The notes beneath the pieces are model-generated. The model saw only the letters and a list, made by a program, of their open reading frames with translations. It was not told the DNA's origin and searched no databases. A program made the translations under genes and the position numbers. 64,000 nt of DNA from Argopecten irradians (taxonomy: Eukaryota; Mollusca; Bivalvia; Pectinida; Pectinidae), in the NCBI RefSeq assembly GCF_041381155.1, contig NC_091144.1, positions 35,007,262-35,071,261 of the forward strand, written 5' to 3'. This document shows, piece by piece, positions 22,850-34,992 of the stretch. Each line of letters starts with the position of its first letter. Position 1 is the stretch's first letter.

Positions 22850-23560
22850 GAACTGGAGTTTTGAATGTCTGGCGGAAGACACAGCAAGAAACGAAAAACA
22901 TGTGACAAGCGTGTTTATAAAATTATCACAAGTGCAAACAACACAAAGCCTCTGAAAATTATATATCATATTAAATATATAGATATGTAATTTATGTGAT
23001 ATTATGTAATAGGATATTACGAAATAGGATATATATATTTGGTTTAATTATATATTGTATTATATATCATATTATTATCATGAACTAACACATGTGTGGT
23101 GTCTAGGTAGAGTGATGGTGAAAGGGTTTTGAATGGATCTGTGTCTTTGTGTCATTACTCTTCAGGTGAAGGAGTGAGTATGTGTGTGAGAGTCGTTATG
23201 ACATGTGACCATGGACGGTCTTTTTGATTGGTCAGGACAGGTGCCTAGTTTTACCTGGGTAAGGTTTTATCCTCACCTGGCACTCCGTTCCTGACTAGTT
23301 GACAGACCAGTTGATTTTTCTTATTAGACTATTTTTATTTTAGAATTAACTAGAAGTTATCTGGTAAGTGTGTATTATGTTTAAATTTGTAAGTTTTGAT
23401 ATTCATCATAGCGTCTATATATGATAAAAGTTTATATACAATTTTGTAATTAATACAGGGTTTGCATTTTTATATAATATTTACATGTATATCTAAAAGT
23501 AATGATATTTTGTCATTGAGCTATTTTCAAGGTCATAGTTTAATGGGTAAAGTAATTCTA
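22850..23560. other. Non-coding, nothing recognised
   Basis: AT-rich sequence with no gene or named repeat; simple TATA-rich stretches at 22960-23090. Confidence 0.4.
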
Positions 23561-23561
23561 T

Positions 23562-23860
23562 TTTTAGCCCACCATCATCAGATGGTGGGCTATTCAAATC
23601 GCTTTTTGTCCGTGGTCCGTCCATCCGTCCGTCCGTCCGCTCTTACAGAGCATACATTGTGGGGTATTTCTTCTGTGGTAATGTGCATTGTGGGGTATTT
23701 TTCACATGTGGGGTCGACCCCACAAGCAAAAGTTGTATTTCGGTCTAATTTGACGCTGTGGGGTTGCTGGTTAAATAAAAAAAAGCAACCCCAGAATGTT
23801 TTGTCCATTATAACGGACAATGTCCATCGCCGACAAGGTGGTTGGTGACGGACAACACCG
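23562..23860 (+). mobile_element. Helitron-like element 5' part
   Basis: Starts with the same AGCCCACC...GGTGGGCT hairpin (about 23567-23591) followed by the CCGTCCGTCC stretch. It then has two CATTGTGGGGTATT units related to the first satellite at 31.3 kb and a GGGGTCGACCCC palindrome (about 23711-23722). No 3' hairpin is recognisable, so it is probably truncated. Confidence 0.6.
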
Positions 23861-24380
23861 TGAATTGAGCATAATTTTCCGAATAAAATATCTTTGATGA
23901 TTCCCGAGGCCTTCCGAATACAACGAGACTTTACGTTATTTCGTCATCTCTCGACATTGATTCGGTCCGCCATTTTGGATGGTTCACCCCTTCAGTCAAA
24001 GAAGGTAAGTTTTCTTATTTGTATTGACAGCGTGTGACAAATAGATGGAATAGTGTTATTAGAATTTTCGTAAACATCCTTAGTTTTAACATATTGGAGG
24101 GAAAATGTTGTATTTCGTGTATTTATCTGGAGCAAACTCTTTGTCCTTGTATGTGGGGTAGATTGATAGCCCAGTCTGGTCGCCATTTTGTACACTCAGT
24201 AAACAACAACGTAGGCTAACAGGTCATTAATTGAATGATATTAAATGAAATTGAACAGATGTACAAAACAACAAAATTCCTTATTTAGATGTTATTGATA
24301 AGGTTTGGAGTGCGAGATTACTTGTTACGAGATTGTAAGCCTACTTTCGTTTTGAAGGATACGGGGAAACTGACACGTGA
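23861..24380. other. Non-coding, nothing recognised
   Basis: No supported gene; the short ORFs here have no recognisable content. Confidence 0.4.
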
Positions 24381-24382
24381 TC

Positions 24383-24750
24383 GGAGGAAGGCTCTGGGTT
24401 CTGTCCCCTGGCCGAGACACACCAAAGTCTATAAAAGTGGTAGTTTCTGCTCCTGCTTAGCGTTCAGCATACAGGGAGTGGGACGACTGGTTCGCCCGTT
24501 GTCAGTATAATGTGACCGGGTGGGGTGTGTTGCTTGGTGTCTTCAGCGGCATGCTTCAGTGATATAGCACTATAAAAAGGGCAACAGTTCCACTATACAA
24601 GAAGACACAACACGAACATACCGCAGTCTCCCAGTACACTCACCTCGCACAACATACACGCAAGACACCGCATACATGGGAGGCCGTCCTTACATGACCA
24701 TAGCTGTTAATAGGACGTTAACAAACAAACAAACAAACAAAAAAATCGGC
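24383..24750 (+). mobile_element. SINE copy, 5' truncated
   Basis: Begins at GAGGAAGGCTCTGGGTTCTG within the tRNA-like part and ends in a CAAA tail (24721-24750). It lacks the head region. Confidence 0.88.
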
Positions 24751-24929
24751 GTAAATAAAAGCAATATCATTTTGATAATTGAATTGATAGTTTGAATATT
24801 ATTTCATTGGAAGAATTGAATTGATAGTGTGAATATTATTTTATTGAAAGTGGAAATTGGATTTGCTATATCTTTTCATTTAATTGGCGCTTTTACAAGT
24901 GCGGGAAGCTATCATCGAAAAGGAACAAA

Positions 24930-25070
24930 ATGGCGGACGTGTTTTCCGTGCTCATATTGACTGCTCTTCTTATTATCGCGTGTGTCCTCGTCGTTATTAT
25001 GCTGACAGTGTGTGCTTTATATAGAAATTGGTCCTACCTATTTCACAGATGGAATGCAGATCTTTCTTGA
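24930..25070 (+). CDS. Possible 46-residue single-pass membrane peptide
   Basis: A short ORF with a strong start context (AACAAAATGGCGG). It encodes MADVFSVLILTALLIIACV followed by more hydrophobic residues and a basic/aromatic tail ending RWNADLS. The layout is an acidic start, about 24 hydrophobic residues, then positive charges, which fits a small type III membrane protein. The frame ends with a TGA and no splice donor is obvious before it. It lies 200 bp upstream of the spliced recombinase-like gene and could be an upstream ORF or its own gene. No family recognised; chance is possible at this length. Confidence 0.3.
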   Translation: MADVFSVLILTALLIIACVLVVIMLTVCALYRNWSYLFHRWNADLS

Positions 25071-25268
25071 TTGAAATTCTGGAACTGAAAACGAAAAATT
25101 AGTCTTGTTGTAAGAGTGCAAATGTTAATGTAATTGTTGTCGGCATGCCATCGATATATAGTCAAAATTTGCAGATTTTGTCACAATTTGATACTTAATA
25201 TTTAATTTGTTTCTTTGAAGAATACATCTCCATGTACCGTTTTGCTAATTTTAGGAACTAACTAAAAT

Positions 25269-28200
25269 ATGGCCAGTAGAAAGGGAACATATGCATCGGC
25301 CCAGTTACCCGGGATGCCACCATCCTTCATGTGGCCAGTTAGGGTAGAGGGTACTGTTATTGCAGAGGGTAGAGGGTACTGCAAAACGGAGGTATACTGC
25401 AGGGCAGACGATGCTGTGTAAGTATACATTTATCATATATGCATCATTACCCTCATTTCAACTCTTACACTTATGCACATGTTAAATATGAAATGAAAGA
25501 AAATAAACTGATATGCAAAATATTTATCAGTCACATATAATTGTAGTGTTGTTCCGATTTATCAACTTATTCAATGTCTAGTCGTTTCTATCCAGATTAT
25601 TCAATCTAAGTTTATCATGATCGATTACAGTTTGACTAACATTTACAATATATAATGATACAAATTGTGTGGGTCACGACAGGTCAAGACAGGTGTTTCT
25701 TGCCAAGGAAGCTTAAAGCTAGCGTTTTATTGGGGAAACAATTTAAATGAAACAGAGCACTTAGACAATAACTAATACATCTTCATTTTCCGATGAAAAT
25801 GTGTGAAAGATGATCCCGCTACAATATCAGGAAATAAAAGTGATTTACCGGTAAACAAAAGAGAAAGTAGATTGGTAATTTCGAATTCATAGATAAGTAA
25901 ATAAAATGAAATCTATACTCTGAGTAATGTAAACTTCAGCTCATGATCGATCATTAGTTGATCATTAGTTGATCATCAGTCACTTGCTTGGAAGATTCTT
26001 TTGATGATACTGGATCATGAAAATGCAACCCATTCCCAACACTATGTCATCAGTCACATCTAATTGGATTACAAATTTTAAAAACATCAAGTTGAAGAGA
26101 AACATACATAAACACAATTTTATAAGATTCTTTTGATGATGCACTGGCCAGGTCAAAATTTTGGCATGGTCACTAATTAACCTCCAACTGCATGTTTATA
26201 TTTTATTTACAATAGATATTTATTCCTTTTTGGTTTTGGATAATTTTGGGTATAAACGTTCCTTAAATATTTAAGATAATGATATGAAGATTTTACATAA
26301 CATTTATTTAACAATTTTTTTGGATTTCGATATGGCTTCTGCTATGTGCTGTAATATGTGTGTTTAATTTTTTTCTTGGTTACTTTTTTTGCCTCATCAG
26401 ATTTCTTGCTAAGAAGCTAGAAAGCTTTCGGCCTAGAGCCGACATTTGGAAGGCCAAAGGAGAAAGTAATACTTGTTGATTTTTGTTTTCTTGCATGAAC
26501 AGTTGTTGGTTTTTTTTTAAATAAGGGTGTAAAATATGTAAACGCAAGCCCAGTGGATATTAAAAAAAAAGAACCACATATTTGATTGTGTTATATGGAT
26601 GTACCCCTTTGTATACATCAAAGTTAATTATTGAACAGAAAACTTCCTATCCAATCCATTGATCAAACTTTTGATTTGCAAAATATGATAATAATGCATA
26701 TTAGTAAAGATTAAAAATCCCATTTTATCAACTACAAAAATCTCCTGAGTTTCCTGATTACCATGACTCAGCTATACAGGATTGTTTTGTTATAAATACT
26801 AAATTTTACACCCTTTGTTGTTTTATTGTATCAATTTTGCTCAGTTTTACAACAGGTACCTGGAATTAATCAATGCTGATGAAAGCAGATTTAGTTTTCT
26901 GCCATGCCCAATATACACCTAATTATTATGTTTTATTAATATGTTAAATATCACTTGCTAGCATGAATATTCAGTTATTATGTTGAGACAAATGGAATAT
27001 TAATGTTGTATTCTTCATTGGTTTATCTTGAGTAAGGTAATTTGAGGTCAAATTATATGTGGAAAATGTCAACAGTTTAATATGTGCAAAAATTCCAGAG
27101 TGAGGCAAGTCTGCTTTTTTATTCGTGAGCCTCTTGTTTATTAGAACTGTTCAGTTTTTATCGTTTTAAGAGAAATACAGAGGATTTTACTCAACTGTTA
27201 ACAAAATGTTTACTGTTTAATTTCTCTTTCAAGTTTCGAAAAACCTCTTAAGGTTTATGATTTAGTTTTTATTTCAACATTCAGTGATTTTTAGTGCGAG
27301 TGTACTCGTACTATTATTTTCCTTGTCGGGTGTAAGAGTCTGTGTACATCCGCTATGCGCAGATTTCAACTGCGCACACGATGCCGCAAGTCAGTGTCTT
27401 ATAGTGTTTAATAGATTTCGCCATGATTAAGTGACACCAAACTTTCAAAAACATATATTAAGATATACTTGTCAGCGATAATCTACTATAAATTAACAAC
27501 AATGACATTACACAGTGCTAAACGCATTTGTTTTGTGTAAACTTCAAGCGGCGTATCATACAAACTCTTGCATCGGTCACAATATTCTAAGCATCTGATC
27601 AAGTTTGGAAACTTCCGGAACAATACAATGCAGGTTTATATAAGTCAATAAAAGAAAGTGACGAAATGGATACCTTTTAGTACAGGCCACATATTTAATT
27701 TATTTCACATCATCCTAGGTGTAAATTGCACTATCGCTTACTAAACCCTGTGACCATAGACTGCATTTGCTGCAGTCATTAATTTAAATAATAGTTACAT
27801 CATTGCTTATGATTTTTTTTTCAGACTTTATATATACATATAGCTACTTGATAACTTAAAATACATTTAATCATACGGTTATTCCCAACAATTCTGCTTG
27901 GATTCACACAAAATGTATTTTCTTCAGTAGTACATGTGTATTTTCATGTAATTTCAGAGGCCCTCCGAAAGAAGCCAGAGACATTCAGAATTTGGCATGA
28001 TGATTTACTTTGGGTGGAAGAAAATGGTAATTAAGTAGATGTTACTTCTTAATGAAATTTATAAAATAGAACCATAAATATGAGTAGTGGCATTTACCGA
28101 AATATATGGACTCTATCAGATATCACATCTTAAAAATTATGGATGACATCTTTTAGAGTATGAATTGTGTTTTGTTTGAATACAACTATAACCATATGTT

Positions 28201-29286
28201 CAAAGATTTATCATTATCAGTGTATAACTCTATAGCTATAGAATAGCTTTGTATATCGTTGAGTTTATGAAGGGGCTAATGTTAATGGATCAACTGAAAA
28301 TTATGTAACCATGCATGGGATGGTATATATATATATATATATATAGATATGGCCAAGCCTGGTTACGTGATAATGTAGGTATAATGATAATGGAGTCTGT
28401 GTAAAATTCAACATAACACAGCTTCTCTGGGGTTACCTAAGTTACAGGTGCACCATCATTATTATACCCTCATAACGGTAGTAAAATACAATGAAATTAT
28501 GAATTGTAGGTGCTGGTGTCTTCCGAGCGTATGATGCAATACTTGAGCTGACTCGTGATCCACGGGCAGGCTTGTCATCACCAGACCTGATAAGAACGTC
28601 TAATATGAGAAAATATATGGCCACAATGGTACAGGTATGCATGATGGGGTGTTGTTTGATATTAAATGAAAACTTTTTACTTTTGAATAGATATAATTCA
28701 AGGAGTCTTAAATTTTCTTGTTAATATGATAACTGTATTTTACTTTAATAAAGCATCATTCTCCCATTATTACTGAAATGCATAAAATGCAGCAGTTTTA
28801 CTAAATAGAGACTTTTAACCAAAAATTTTAGCATTCAAAATTTTTTATTTCCTAATATATTTTCTTTTCATCTTCTTAAATGCCTTCATTATTAAAAACT
28901 GTGGTTATTAACAGTTTTTTGAGTTTGGCATTTATCTTTCTAGGCCATGAGTACTGACGAATCACAGAAACAGTGGATAATAGACCACTTAGGTCACACC
29001 ATGGATGTACACACTGTACATTACAGACAAACATCAGATGTGCTTGAGAGAATTGAAGTGGCTAAAATTTTGCTCATTCAAGATCTTGGACTGGTGGGAC
29101 AATTCCGTGGGAAACGCTTAGAAGAAATACAGTTAGATGGTAAGAATTTCCAGAAAAAACTGGAAAAATGATTAGGGTTATTGTGTAATTAATAATGATT
29201 AATAATTTATCTTTAATTTCTTAACAGAAATTATGGAAGTCCAGGCGGATGTGGATGTAACTCCCCCATCAACATTAGAACATTAG
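25269..29286 (+). CDS. Spliced tyrosine-recombinase-like (Crypton-like) gene, 6 exons
   Basis: Exons 25269-25417, 26401-26465, 27958-28026, 28510-28634, 28944-29139 and 29228-29286 join in phase with GT-AG sites at every junction. They give about 220 residues starting MASRKGTYASAQLPGMPP. The second half resembles the C-terminal part of tyrosine recombinases: TSNMRKYMATMVQ (place of the box with the second Arg), then DHLGHTMDVHTVHYRQTS (LGH motif and candidate catalytic Tyr). These enzymes cut and rejoin DNA; eukaryotic Crypton transposons and their domesticated kin use this fold. The first box with the N-terminal Arg is not evident, so it may be partial or catalytically dead. The frame stops at 29284-29286, just before a Myb-like segment in another frame. 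Alternatively it may be a different uncharacterised mollusc family. Confidence 0.55.
27030..27140 (+). repeat. Possible Helitron-like 3' remnant in intron 2
   Basis: Ends in GTGAGCCTCTTGTTTA (27125-27140), the same TCTTGTT terminus seen at 34992, 49186 and 50595. The preceding hairpin is unclear, so this is tentative. Confidence 0.3.
27285..27785 (+). repeat. About 500-bp repeat with hairpin ends, copy 1
   Basis: Runs from TTAGTGCGAGTGTACTCGTA to GCATTTGCTGCAG and is about 90 percent like 56117-56610. Both ends carry short hairpins (CGAGTGTACTCG; CTGCATTTGCTGCAG). It lies in the second intron of the recombinase-like gene. Non-coding; probably a non-autonomous mobile element. Confidence 0.8.
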
Positions 29287-29645
29287 ACCAGCCTTTGAAC
29301 AGGAAACGACCACCGGTACAAACTCCAGAATTGGATGAAGATTTCATACCGGATATCACCGAAATAGATGAGGAAGAGGAGGAATATGAGCCTATACCCA
29401 AAAAGAGAAGGATGCAAGCACATCAACCGTCAGTGAGGCAGAAGTGGACTAGTGAGGAAGAGCAGGAACTAAAAAGTTTGTTCAAGCAAAATTTTAAAGA
29501 TGATAAACTGCCAGGACAAAAGCTTATCGAGTCCATGATGAGAAAAAGCAAATTGCAAAAAGGCCAAATTCATTTGCGCAAAAGGGACAATATCAAAAAG
29601 AAACTAAGCAACATGATGATCAAACTCAGGGGATCAAATCTTTGA
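29287..29645 (+). CDS. Myb/SANT-like C-terminal segment in a separate frame
   Basis: An open frame whose recognisable part begins NRKRPPVQTPELDEDFIPD, passes an acidic run (IDEEEEEYEP) and a basic nuclear-localisation-like run (PKKRRM), and ends in a tryptophan-anchored helical segment (QKWTSEEEQELKSLF ... IKKKLSNMMIKL). The helical end resembles Myb/SANT-type DNA-binding tails found after recombinase-like domains in some invertebrate proteins. No ATG opens the frame (it could only start at TTG), so it is probably the 3' part of the preceding gene, out of frame by one base or joined by another splice form. AATAAA at 29924-29929 is a candidate poly(A) signal for both. Confidence 0.5.
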
Positions 29646-29929
29646 CTGTTATGACTTCTCAATAACCAAACATGGAGACTTTATGTCTGTTGGGTCGAAT
29701 GGCTACCAAGTTTAGTTGAATGTATTTTTTACAATGTGTTATGAAAGTTTCTGGCATTATGAATGTGTCTGAATGACATTAAATACTGATTATTGGAAGG
29801 TATCCAATGCATATCATGTCATTATAAGTTCATTTAAGTTGTGAAACTACCTCTACTGTTATATAGGATTTTTACTTATACATGTAAATTCATTTTGAAA
29901 GTGTGTAAAGTAAAATAACCCCAAATAAA

Positions 29930-31240
29930 AGGGCTTTAGTATTTTACTACTTATCTCGTCTTCGACGGTAATTAACATCCAATTGAACTGAAACTTTGCC
30001 AGAAACTCTTGCGTCACTCACATTGTACGTACAAATACTGGATATTTTCGGGTTAAAGTCCACTTTAACTGTCAATTTGTCAAAAAAAACTTCCAACATT
30101 TAATTTACCTAAGCAAGAGTGGCAAAGCATGATTACGTGTAATACTTGTTTTTCAGTCATCTGTTTTGTCCACCATGTGTTAACTTTTCACATTTTGAAC
30201 TTCTTCTCCAGTTCTAACCGTGGAATCTAGCTGAAAGTTGCATAAATGATCCTGATATGGTCCCGACCAAGTGTTGTTATTTTTCGGGTCTATCTGATAT
30301 CCAAGATGGTCGCCACAGTCGCCATCTTGAAAACACATTTTGAACTTCTTTTCAAGTACTATAGATGCGATTTGGCTGAAACTAAAATGATCCTGATAGG
30401 ATCTTGAAAAAGTGTTGTTACATCTTTTGTTGATCCTAAATCGAGATGGCTACCATTATACCACCTAAATTGGTTTCCTATAAGACTATTTCCATAGTAG
30501 TCAGTTGACCTTTAAGGTCCCTAGAACTTTTGTTATACCAGATATCTTGATTAAATTCATCAGCATTCTAACAATGTATTGTAAGATAAGTTTTCAAAAC
30601 AACTTTTGTCAATCTAAACATATTGGATAGAATTAAAATGTTAACCATCTGACTTTATGTTGTTATGTATTGGAAATTAAGCCCATCAACTGTAAGACAG
30701 TTTTCTTGTTGGGCAATGACAAATGGGTTTTACTCATTCCACTAAACTGGAATATCTTGGTGTTACGAATTTTGGGTTTTTCTGTTATGATGAATTCTGA
30801 TCTTTTTTATGATTGAAACACAGAAGATTTGTTTTTGGATCTTGCTTTTTGACCAACCCATTTTCTCAAAATGCTCAAAATATTGTCGCCTCCCTATTTG
30901 ATTTTTAATGAAAAAATGAAAACAAAACAAAAAACACAGATACAAAAAATTTGTTATTATCACGGAAATTAAAATCGTACGAGACAGAAAGGTGAGCAGC
31001 CATAATATCTGGCGTTAGTAAAGTAATACAGATGCGGCCATGAATTGATTGATTAAAATTTTTTCAGTCAAGTTTTGTACCAAATAACCAAAATATATAC
31101 CAATTTGAGGTTATATTTACATTGAAGCTGCAGTTACCTGCTTTTACAAAGCACTGAAGTGGAGAAGCATACATCAAAGGAATGGGGAAATAACTAAGCA
31201 TACCTTTGAATCGGTTTGGTATATGTGTAATATGAAACTT
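29930..31240. other. Non-coding; short two-unit tandem repeat
   Basis: 30185-30475 holds two diverged units of about 150 bp (shared ACATTTTGAACTTCTT, TGATCCTGATA, AAGTGTTGTTA) with an inverted pair CCAAGATGG/CCATCTTG. It resembles a decayed member of the Helitron-like tandem elements. The rest is AT-rich with no supported gene. Confidence 0.5.
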
Positions 31241-31249
31241 AGTAAGGAC

Positions 31250-32562
31250 TAAGCAGGGTAATTGTCCAAAGCATTGTGGGGGGTTTAAGGAACCTACCAA
31301 AATTTGACATTGTGGGGTCTGGTTATACATAAACTTGTGAATTGTCTTATCCATTGGATTGTGAGGTTGTTGTCCAAGGCATTGTGGGGTATTTTAAGGA
31401 ACCTACCAAAATTTGACATTGTGGGGTCTGGTTATACATAAACTTGTGAGTTGTCTTATCCATTGCATTGTGAGGTTGTTGTCCAAGGCATTGTGGGGTA
31501 TTTTAAGGAAACTACCAAAGTTTGACATTGTGGGGTCTGTTTATATACATAAACTTGTGGGTTGTCTTGTCCATAACATTGTGAGGTTGTTGTCCAAGGC
31601 ATTGTGGGGTATTTTGAGGAAGTTACCAAAGTTTGACATTGTGGGGTCTGTTTGTGAGCTGTCTTATCCATTGCATTGTGAGGTTGTTGTCCAAGGCATT
31701 GTGGGGTATTTTAAGGAACCTACCAAAATTTGACATTGTGGGGTCTGGTTATACATAAACTTGTGAGTTGTCTTATCCATTGCATTGTGAGGTTGTTGTC
31801 CAAGGCATTGTGGGGTATTTTAAGGAAACTACCAAAGTTTGACATTGTGGGGTCTGTTTATATACATAAACTTGTGGGTTGTCTTGTCCATAACATTGTG
31901 AGGTTGTTGTCCAAGGCATTGTGGGGTATTTTGAGGAAGTTACCAAAGTTTGACATTGTGGGGTCTGTTTGTGAGCTGTCTTGTCCATAACGTTGTGAGG
32001 TTGTTGTCCAAGGCATTGTGGGGCATTTTGAGGAAGTTACCAAAGTTTGACATTGTGGGGTCTGTTTATTTACATAAACTTGTGGGTTGTCTTGTCCATA
32101 ACATTGTGAGGTTGTTGTCCAAGGCATTGTGGGGTATTTTGAGGAAGCTACCAAAGTTTGACATTGTGGGGTCTGTTATACTTGTTGGTTGTCTTGTCCA
32201 TAACATTTGAGGTTGTTGTCCAAGGCATTGTGGGGTATTTTGAGGAAGTTACCAAAGTTTGACATTGTGGGGTCTGTTTGTGAGCTGTCTTGTCCATAAC
32301 GTTGTGAGGTTGTTGTCCAAGGCATTGTGGGGTATTTTGAGGAAGTTACCAAAGTTTGACATTGTGGGGTCTGTTTATATACATAAACATGTGGGTTGTC
32401 TTGTCCATAACATTGTGAGGTTGTTGTCCAAGGCATTGTGGGGTATTTTGAGGAAGTTACCAAAGTTTGACATTGTGGGGTCTGTTTATATACATAAACC
32501 TGTGGGTTGTCTTGTCCATAACGTTGTGAGGGTGTTGTCCAAGGCATCGTGGGGTATTTTGT
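31250..32562 (+). repeat. Satellite array 1, units of 97-112 bp, about 12-13 copies
   Basis: Each unit contains TTGTCCAAGGCATTGTGGGG, a variable middle and TTTGACATTGTGGGGTCTG. Unit starts (TTGTCCAAGG) lie near 31369, 31481, 31591, 31688, 31799, 31907, 32007, 32117, 32217, 32315, 32427 and 32535. Short and long units alternate. A block of three units (about 317 bp, 31413-31729) is repeated almost exactly at 31730-32046, a higher-order repeat that points to recent expansion. ORFs across it on both strands are only a result of the tandem structure. Confidence 0.95.
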
Positions 32563-32865
32563 GCTAAGGACTACATAGTGGGGTGGTATGTCCATTTCAC
32601 TGTGGGGCAGCATTCTTTATAATATTGTGGGGTTGTTGTCCGTAGCCTTGTGGGGTATTTTATGCTAAGGGCTACATAGTGGGGTGGTATGTCCATTTCA
32701 CTGTGGGGCAGCATTCTTTATAACATTGTGGGGTTGTTGTCCTAGCATTGTGGGGTATTTTATGCTAAGGACTACATAGTGGGGTGGTATGTCCATTTCA
32801 TTGTGGGGTAGCATTCTTTATAACATTGTGGGGTTGTTGGCTACCCCAAAATGTAGCTCTTGTCT
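32563..32865 (+). repeat. Satellite array 2, 101-bp units, 3 copies
   Basis: Units start at GCTAAGG near 32563, 32664 and 32764 and contain CTACATAGTGGGGTGG and GCAGCATTCTTTATAA. They share the TTGTGGGGTATTTT segment with array 1, which suggests one grew out of the other. Confidence 0.92.
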
Positions 32866-32959
32866 GAATTCCTAATGCTTCCCCACAATGTCGATTTTAG
32901 CAGCATTGAAACCCCATAATGAATGTCCGAACTGACCACCCCATTATGTAACCCTCGTC

Positions 32960-34860
32960 TGTACGTCCGTTAATAATTCTTGTTACCGCTATTCCTCAGA
33001 AAGTGCTGAAAGGATCTTTCTCAAATTTCATATGTAGGTTTCCCTAGGACCCTAGTTGTGCATATTGCATTTTTGGACCGATCGGTCAACAAGATGGCCG
33101 ACAGTCGGCCATCTTGGATTTTGATAGTTGAAGTTTGTTACCGCTATTTCTCAAAAAGTGCAGAAGGGATTTCTCTCAAATTCCATATACAGGTTCCCCT
33201 AGGACTCTAGTTGTGCATATTGCATTTTGGGACCAATCGGTGAACAAGATGGCCGACAGGCGGCCATCTTGGATTTTGATAGTTGAAGTTTGTTACCGCT
33301 ATTTCTCAAAAAGTGCTGAAGGGATCTTTCTCAAATTTCATATACAGGTTTCCCTAGGACTCTTGTTGTGAATATTGCATTTTGGGACCAATCTGTCAAC
33401 AAGATTGCCGACAGGCAGCCATCTTGGATTTTGATAGTTGAAGTTTGTTACCACTATTTCTCAAAAAGAACTGCAGGGATTTTTCTCAAATTTCATATAT
33501 AGGTTCCCCTAGGGCCCTTGTTGTGCATATTGCATTTTGGGACCGATCGGTCAAAAAGATGGCCGACAGGCGGCCATCTTGGATTTTGATAGTTAAAGTT
33601 TGTTACCGCTATTTCTCAAAAAGTGCTGAAGGGATCTTTCTCAAATTTCATATACAGGTTCCCCTAGGACCCTAGTTGTGCATATTACATTTTGGGACCA
33701 ATCGGTGAACAAGATGGCCGACAGGTGGCCATCTTGGATTTTGACAGTTAAAGTTTGTTACCGCTATTACTCAAAAAGTACTGAAGGGATCTTTCTCAAA
33801 TTTCATATATAGGTTTTCCTAGGGCCCTAGTTGTGCATATTGCATTTTGGAACCGATCGGTCAACAAGATGGCTTGGATTTTGATAGTTAAAGTTTGTTA
33901 CCGCTATTTCTCAAAAAGTACTGAAGGTATCGTTTCTCAAATTTCATATGAAGGTTCCCCAAGGACCCTAGTTGTGCATATTGTTAATTGGGTCCGATCG
34001 GTAAACAAGATGGCCGACAGGCGGCCATCTTGGATTTTGATAGTTGAAGTTTGTTACCGCTATTTCTCAGAAAGTACTGAAGGGATCATTCTCAAATTTC
34101 ATATGTAGGTTCCCCTAGGACCCTTGTTGTGCATATTGCATTTTGGGACCGATCGGTCAACAAGATGGCCGACAGGTGGCCATCTTGGATTTTGATAGTT
34201 AAAGTTTGTTACCGCTATTTCTCAAAAAGTGCAGAAGGGATCTTTCTCAAATTTCATATACAGGTTCCCATAGGACCCTAGTTGTGCATATTACATTTTG
34301 GGACCGATCGGTGAACAAGATGGCCGACAGGTGGCCATCTTGGATTTTGACAGTTAAAGTTTGTTACCGCTATTACTCAAAAAGTACAGAAGGGATCTTT
34401 CTCAAATTTCATATATAGGTTTCCCTAGGGCCCTAGTTGTGCATATTGCATTTTGGAACCGATCGGTCAACAAGATGGCTTGGATTTTGATAGTTAAAGT
34501 TTGTTACCGCTATTTCTCAAAAAGTACTGAAGGTATCGTTTACAAATTTCATATGAAGGTTCCCCAAGGACCCTAGTTGTGCATATTGTTAATTGGGTCC
34601 GATCGGTAAACAAGATGGCCGACCGACGGCCATATTGGATTTTGATTGTTAAAGTTTGTTACCGCTATTTCTCAGAAAGTACTGAAGGGATCTTTCTCAA
34701 ATTTTATGTGTAGGTTCCCCTTGTACCCTAGTTGTGCATAGTACCTTTTAGGACTGATGCATAATGCCTTTCGGGACTGATCGGTAACAAGATGGCTAAC
34801 CGGCCGCCATCTTAGATTTCATTTGTGAAGTTTGTTACCACTATTTCTTAGAAAGTACTA
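32960..34860 (+). repeat. Satellite array 3, about 155-bp units, about 12 copies
   Basis: Units carry GTTACCGCTATTTCTCA, TTTCTCAAATTTCATAT, GTTGTGCATATTGCATTTTG and an inverted pair AAGATGGCCGAC/GGCCATCTT. Unit starts lie near 32984, 33139, 33292, 33447, 33601, 33756, 33898, 34054, 34207, 34362, 34505 and 34662. A four-unit block of about 606 bp (33756-34361) recurs at 34362 onward, including the same short unit lacking the inverted pair. This is a recent higher-order duplication. Confidence 0.95.
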
Positions 34861-34992
34861 TAGCGATCTGTCTCAAATTTTATATGTCATGTGTTTGAAA
34901 AAGTTTGAAAAGCAGGGAAAAGATCCCTCTTTCCATTGTCAGACATAGATCTTTCTTTGGTGGGCGCCAAGATCCCTCTGGGATCTCTTGTT

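Larger units (their letters stand above)
31250..34992 (+). mobile_element. Helitron-like non-autonomous element carrying three satellites
   Basis: The three arrays lie head to tail and end in a GATCCCTCTGGGATC hairpin followed by TCTTGTT (34971-34992). Related short elements at 22470 and 23562 start with an AGCCCACC hairpin, and the same units occur in them. That suggests one composite element whose interior has expanded. No AGCCCACC start is found on the left of array 1, so the 5' end is missing or different. A further single unit follows at 34996-35105. Confidence 0.55.

Noticed and set aside
31413-34576. Many ORFs of 60-145 codons on both strands with repeated peptides
   Set aside because: They arise because tandem units lack stops in some frames. 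The repeats are DNA-level satellites and both strands read open equally.
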